From the NCBI GenBank assembly GCA_035480695.1, contig DATIHM010000018.1, positions 1 to 5,664 on the forward strand: 5,664 nucleotides of DNA. The letters run 5' to 3'. Positions within the stretch are counted from its first letter, which is position 1. Each line of letters begins with the position of its first letter. The stretch is from DATBED01 sp035480695. Lineage in GTDB: Bacteria; Patescibacteriota; Saccharimonadia; Saccharimonadales; UBA4665. Under the pieces are notes generated by a model. The model ran no database searches. It was not told where the DNA came from and saw only the letters and a list, made by a program, of their open reading frames with translations. Below, piece by piece: positions 4,683 to 5,664 of this stretch. The translations under genes and the position numbers were made by a program.

Positions 4683-5664
4683 ATGAATTTTGTTACCCGC
4701 GGTATACGCAATGCCTTCAGAAATACAGTCAGGACTTCCGCCATCGTCGTTATTTTGGGATTGAGCCTGGGACTCAGCCTGGCCATGCTGGTAGCGCACC
4801 AGGCAGTCACTGACAGGATCAGCTCGGTCAAGGCCTCGGTCGGCAACACGATTACAGTCGCGCCGGCTGGCTTCAGCGGCTTCAGCCAGGTCAACAATGC
4901 GTTGACGACCAGCCAACTCGACAAGTTGAAGACATTGCCGTATGTCACAGCCGTGTCTGAAAACCTGACCGACCGGCTGCCGACCACCGGCAGTTCGACG
5001 CCGTCTTTCGGTGGACGCGGTGAGGGTACCGCCAATACAAGTGGCAGCACGACCAGCTTGACTTCGCCGGTCACCCTCAACGCGAACAGTGGTGGCGCTG
5101 TAGGCGGCCCGCGCCTCTTCGTCGGTGGTGGCGGCACCCTGCCGGCCAACTTCACGCCGCCGGTAAGCTTCTTGGGCACGACGACTCCGAACCAGGTCAA
5201 CGGCACGACTCTGACCATGGCGAGCGGCCAATCCATCGACGGTGGCAAAGACAGCAACGACGCACTCATCAGCTCCTCCATGGCCAGCAAGAATAACCTG
5301 AAAGTCGGCTCGACATTCACGGCCTATAACATGACCCTGACGGTGGCCGGGATCTTCAGCAGCAGCAACCAGGCCGACAATAACAATGTCATCGTGTCGT
5401 TGCCGGCCGAGCAGCGGCTCAGCGGCCAAAGCGGCGACGTGACGAATGGCATCGTCACGGTCGACTCGCTCGACAACCTGAGCTCGACAACTTCTGCCGT
5501 CAAAAGCTCGCTAGGCTCGTTGGCCGACGTCACCAGCGCCCAGGACCAGGCCAACCAAACCGTCGAGCCGCTGAGCAGCGTCAAGAACATATCGCTCTAC
5601 AGCCTGATTGGCGCCGTCATCGCCGGCGCGGTCATAATCTTGATGGTCATGATAATGATCGAGA
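4683..5664 (+). CDS. ABC-transporter permease, MacB/FtsX type (3' end outside the window)
   Basis: The frame from the ATG at 4683 stays open to the window edge, giving 327 codons with no stop. The N-terminus MNFVTRGIRNAFRN is an amphipathic basic stretch, followed by membrane segment 1 (about residues 19-39). A long extracytoplasmic region (40-303) follows, and a second membrane segment begins near 305 (LYSLIGAVIAGAVIILMVMI). This is the layout of MacB-type permeases: one helix, a periplasmic core domain, then an FtsX domain with three helices, most of which would lie beyond the edge. Residues 70-90 (LTTSQLDKLKTLPYVTAVS) match the start of the core domain, where members usually have a 'I..l.gV..vsp' pattern. 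Residues 101-160 are rich in Gly, Ser, Thr and Asn and look like a disordered insertion. Such proteins export peptides, drugs or lipoproteins, or transmit force to cell-wall enzymes; the substrate here is unknown. The partner ATPase is not in the window. Transcription diverges from the kinase operon. Confidence 0.78.
   Translation, partial: MNFVTRGIRNAFRNTVRTSAIVVILGLSLGLSLAMLVAHQAVTDRISSVKASVGNTITVAPAGFSGFSQVNNALTTSQLDKLKTLPYVTAVSENLTDRLPTTGSSTPSFGGRGEGTANTSGSTTSLTSPVTLNANSGGAVGGPRLFVGGGGTLPANFTPPVSFLGTTTPNQVNGTTLTMASGQSIDGGKDSNDALISSSMASKNNLKVGSTFTAYNMTLTVAGIFSSSNQADNNNVIVSLPAEQRLSGQSGDVTNGIVTVDSLDNLSSTTSAVKSSLGSLADVTSAQDQANQTVEPLSSVKNISLYSLIGAVIAGAVIILMVMIMIE

Noticed and set aside
4640..5429. 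Long open frames on the minus strand (4640-5320 and 4671-5429) opposite the permease
   Set aside because: Their products show no family motif and are rich in Arg/Ala or Pro/Val typical of antisense reading of biased codons. The + strand frame in the same place has two membrane helices, an SD and a clear MacB-like layout.
1..5664. Insertion sequence, CRISPR array, phage or defence island
   Set aside because: No transposase, regularly spaced repeats, integrase or nuclease genes are present; five of the six genes are housekeeping-type metabolic enzymes or a common acetyltransferase, with similar base composition throughout.

Overview
This window is a compact, moderately GC-rich stretch of bacterial chromosome with six protein-coding genes. 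There is no RNA gene, mobile element or CRISPR array that I can see. Five genes are complete. The sixth is an ABC-transporter permease that runs off the right edge.

Layout: three genes on the + strand are chained by overlaps: glmM (1-1317), a GNAT-family N-acetyltransferase (1310-1939) and a stand-alone riboflavin kinase (1936-2331). They meet head-on a two-gene minus-strand operon: a PfkB-family kinase, probably adenosine kinase (4556-3591), followed by ahcY (3598-2306). The riboflavin kinase and ahcY coding regions overlap by 26 bases at their 3' ends. A 126-base divergent intergenic region (4557-4682) separates the kinase operon from the + strand permease gene (4683 to the end).

How the genes fit together: AhcY splits S-adenosylhomocysteine into homocysteine and adenosine. 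The kinase translated just before it is well placed to phosphorylate the adenosine and pull the reversible reaction forward, so the minus-strand pair reads as a methyl-cycle recycling unit. GlmM makes glucosamine-1-phosphate for peptidoglycan precursors. The acetyltransferase after it has no assignable substrate, but the tight coupling permits the guess that it acts on a related amino sugar. Riboflavin kinase makes FMN and lacks the usual FAD synthetase half. The permease belongs to the MacB/FtsX type and has an unusual Gly/Ser/Thr/Asn-rich stretch in its extracytoplasmic domain.

Organism: overlapping genes, a single-domain riboflavin kinase and a low-complexity MacB-like permease would suit a small-genome lineage such as Patescibacteria/CPR (Saccharibacteria-like). 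This is an impression from family resemblance, not a demonstrated assignment. TGA ends four of the five complete genes, so the lineages that read UGA as an amino acid are excluded. I found no convincing new biological system; the most useful leads are a possible leaderless start for the kinase, the glmM-GNAT coupling and the single-domain riboflavin kinase.
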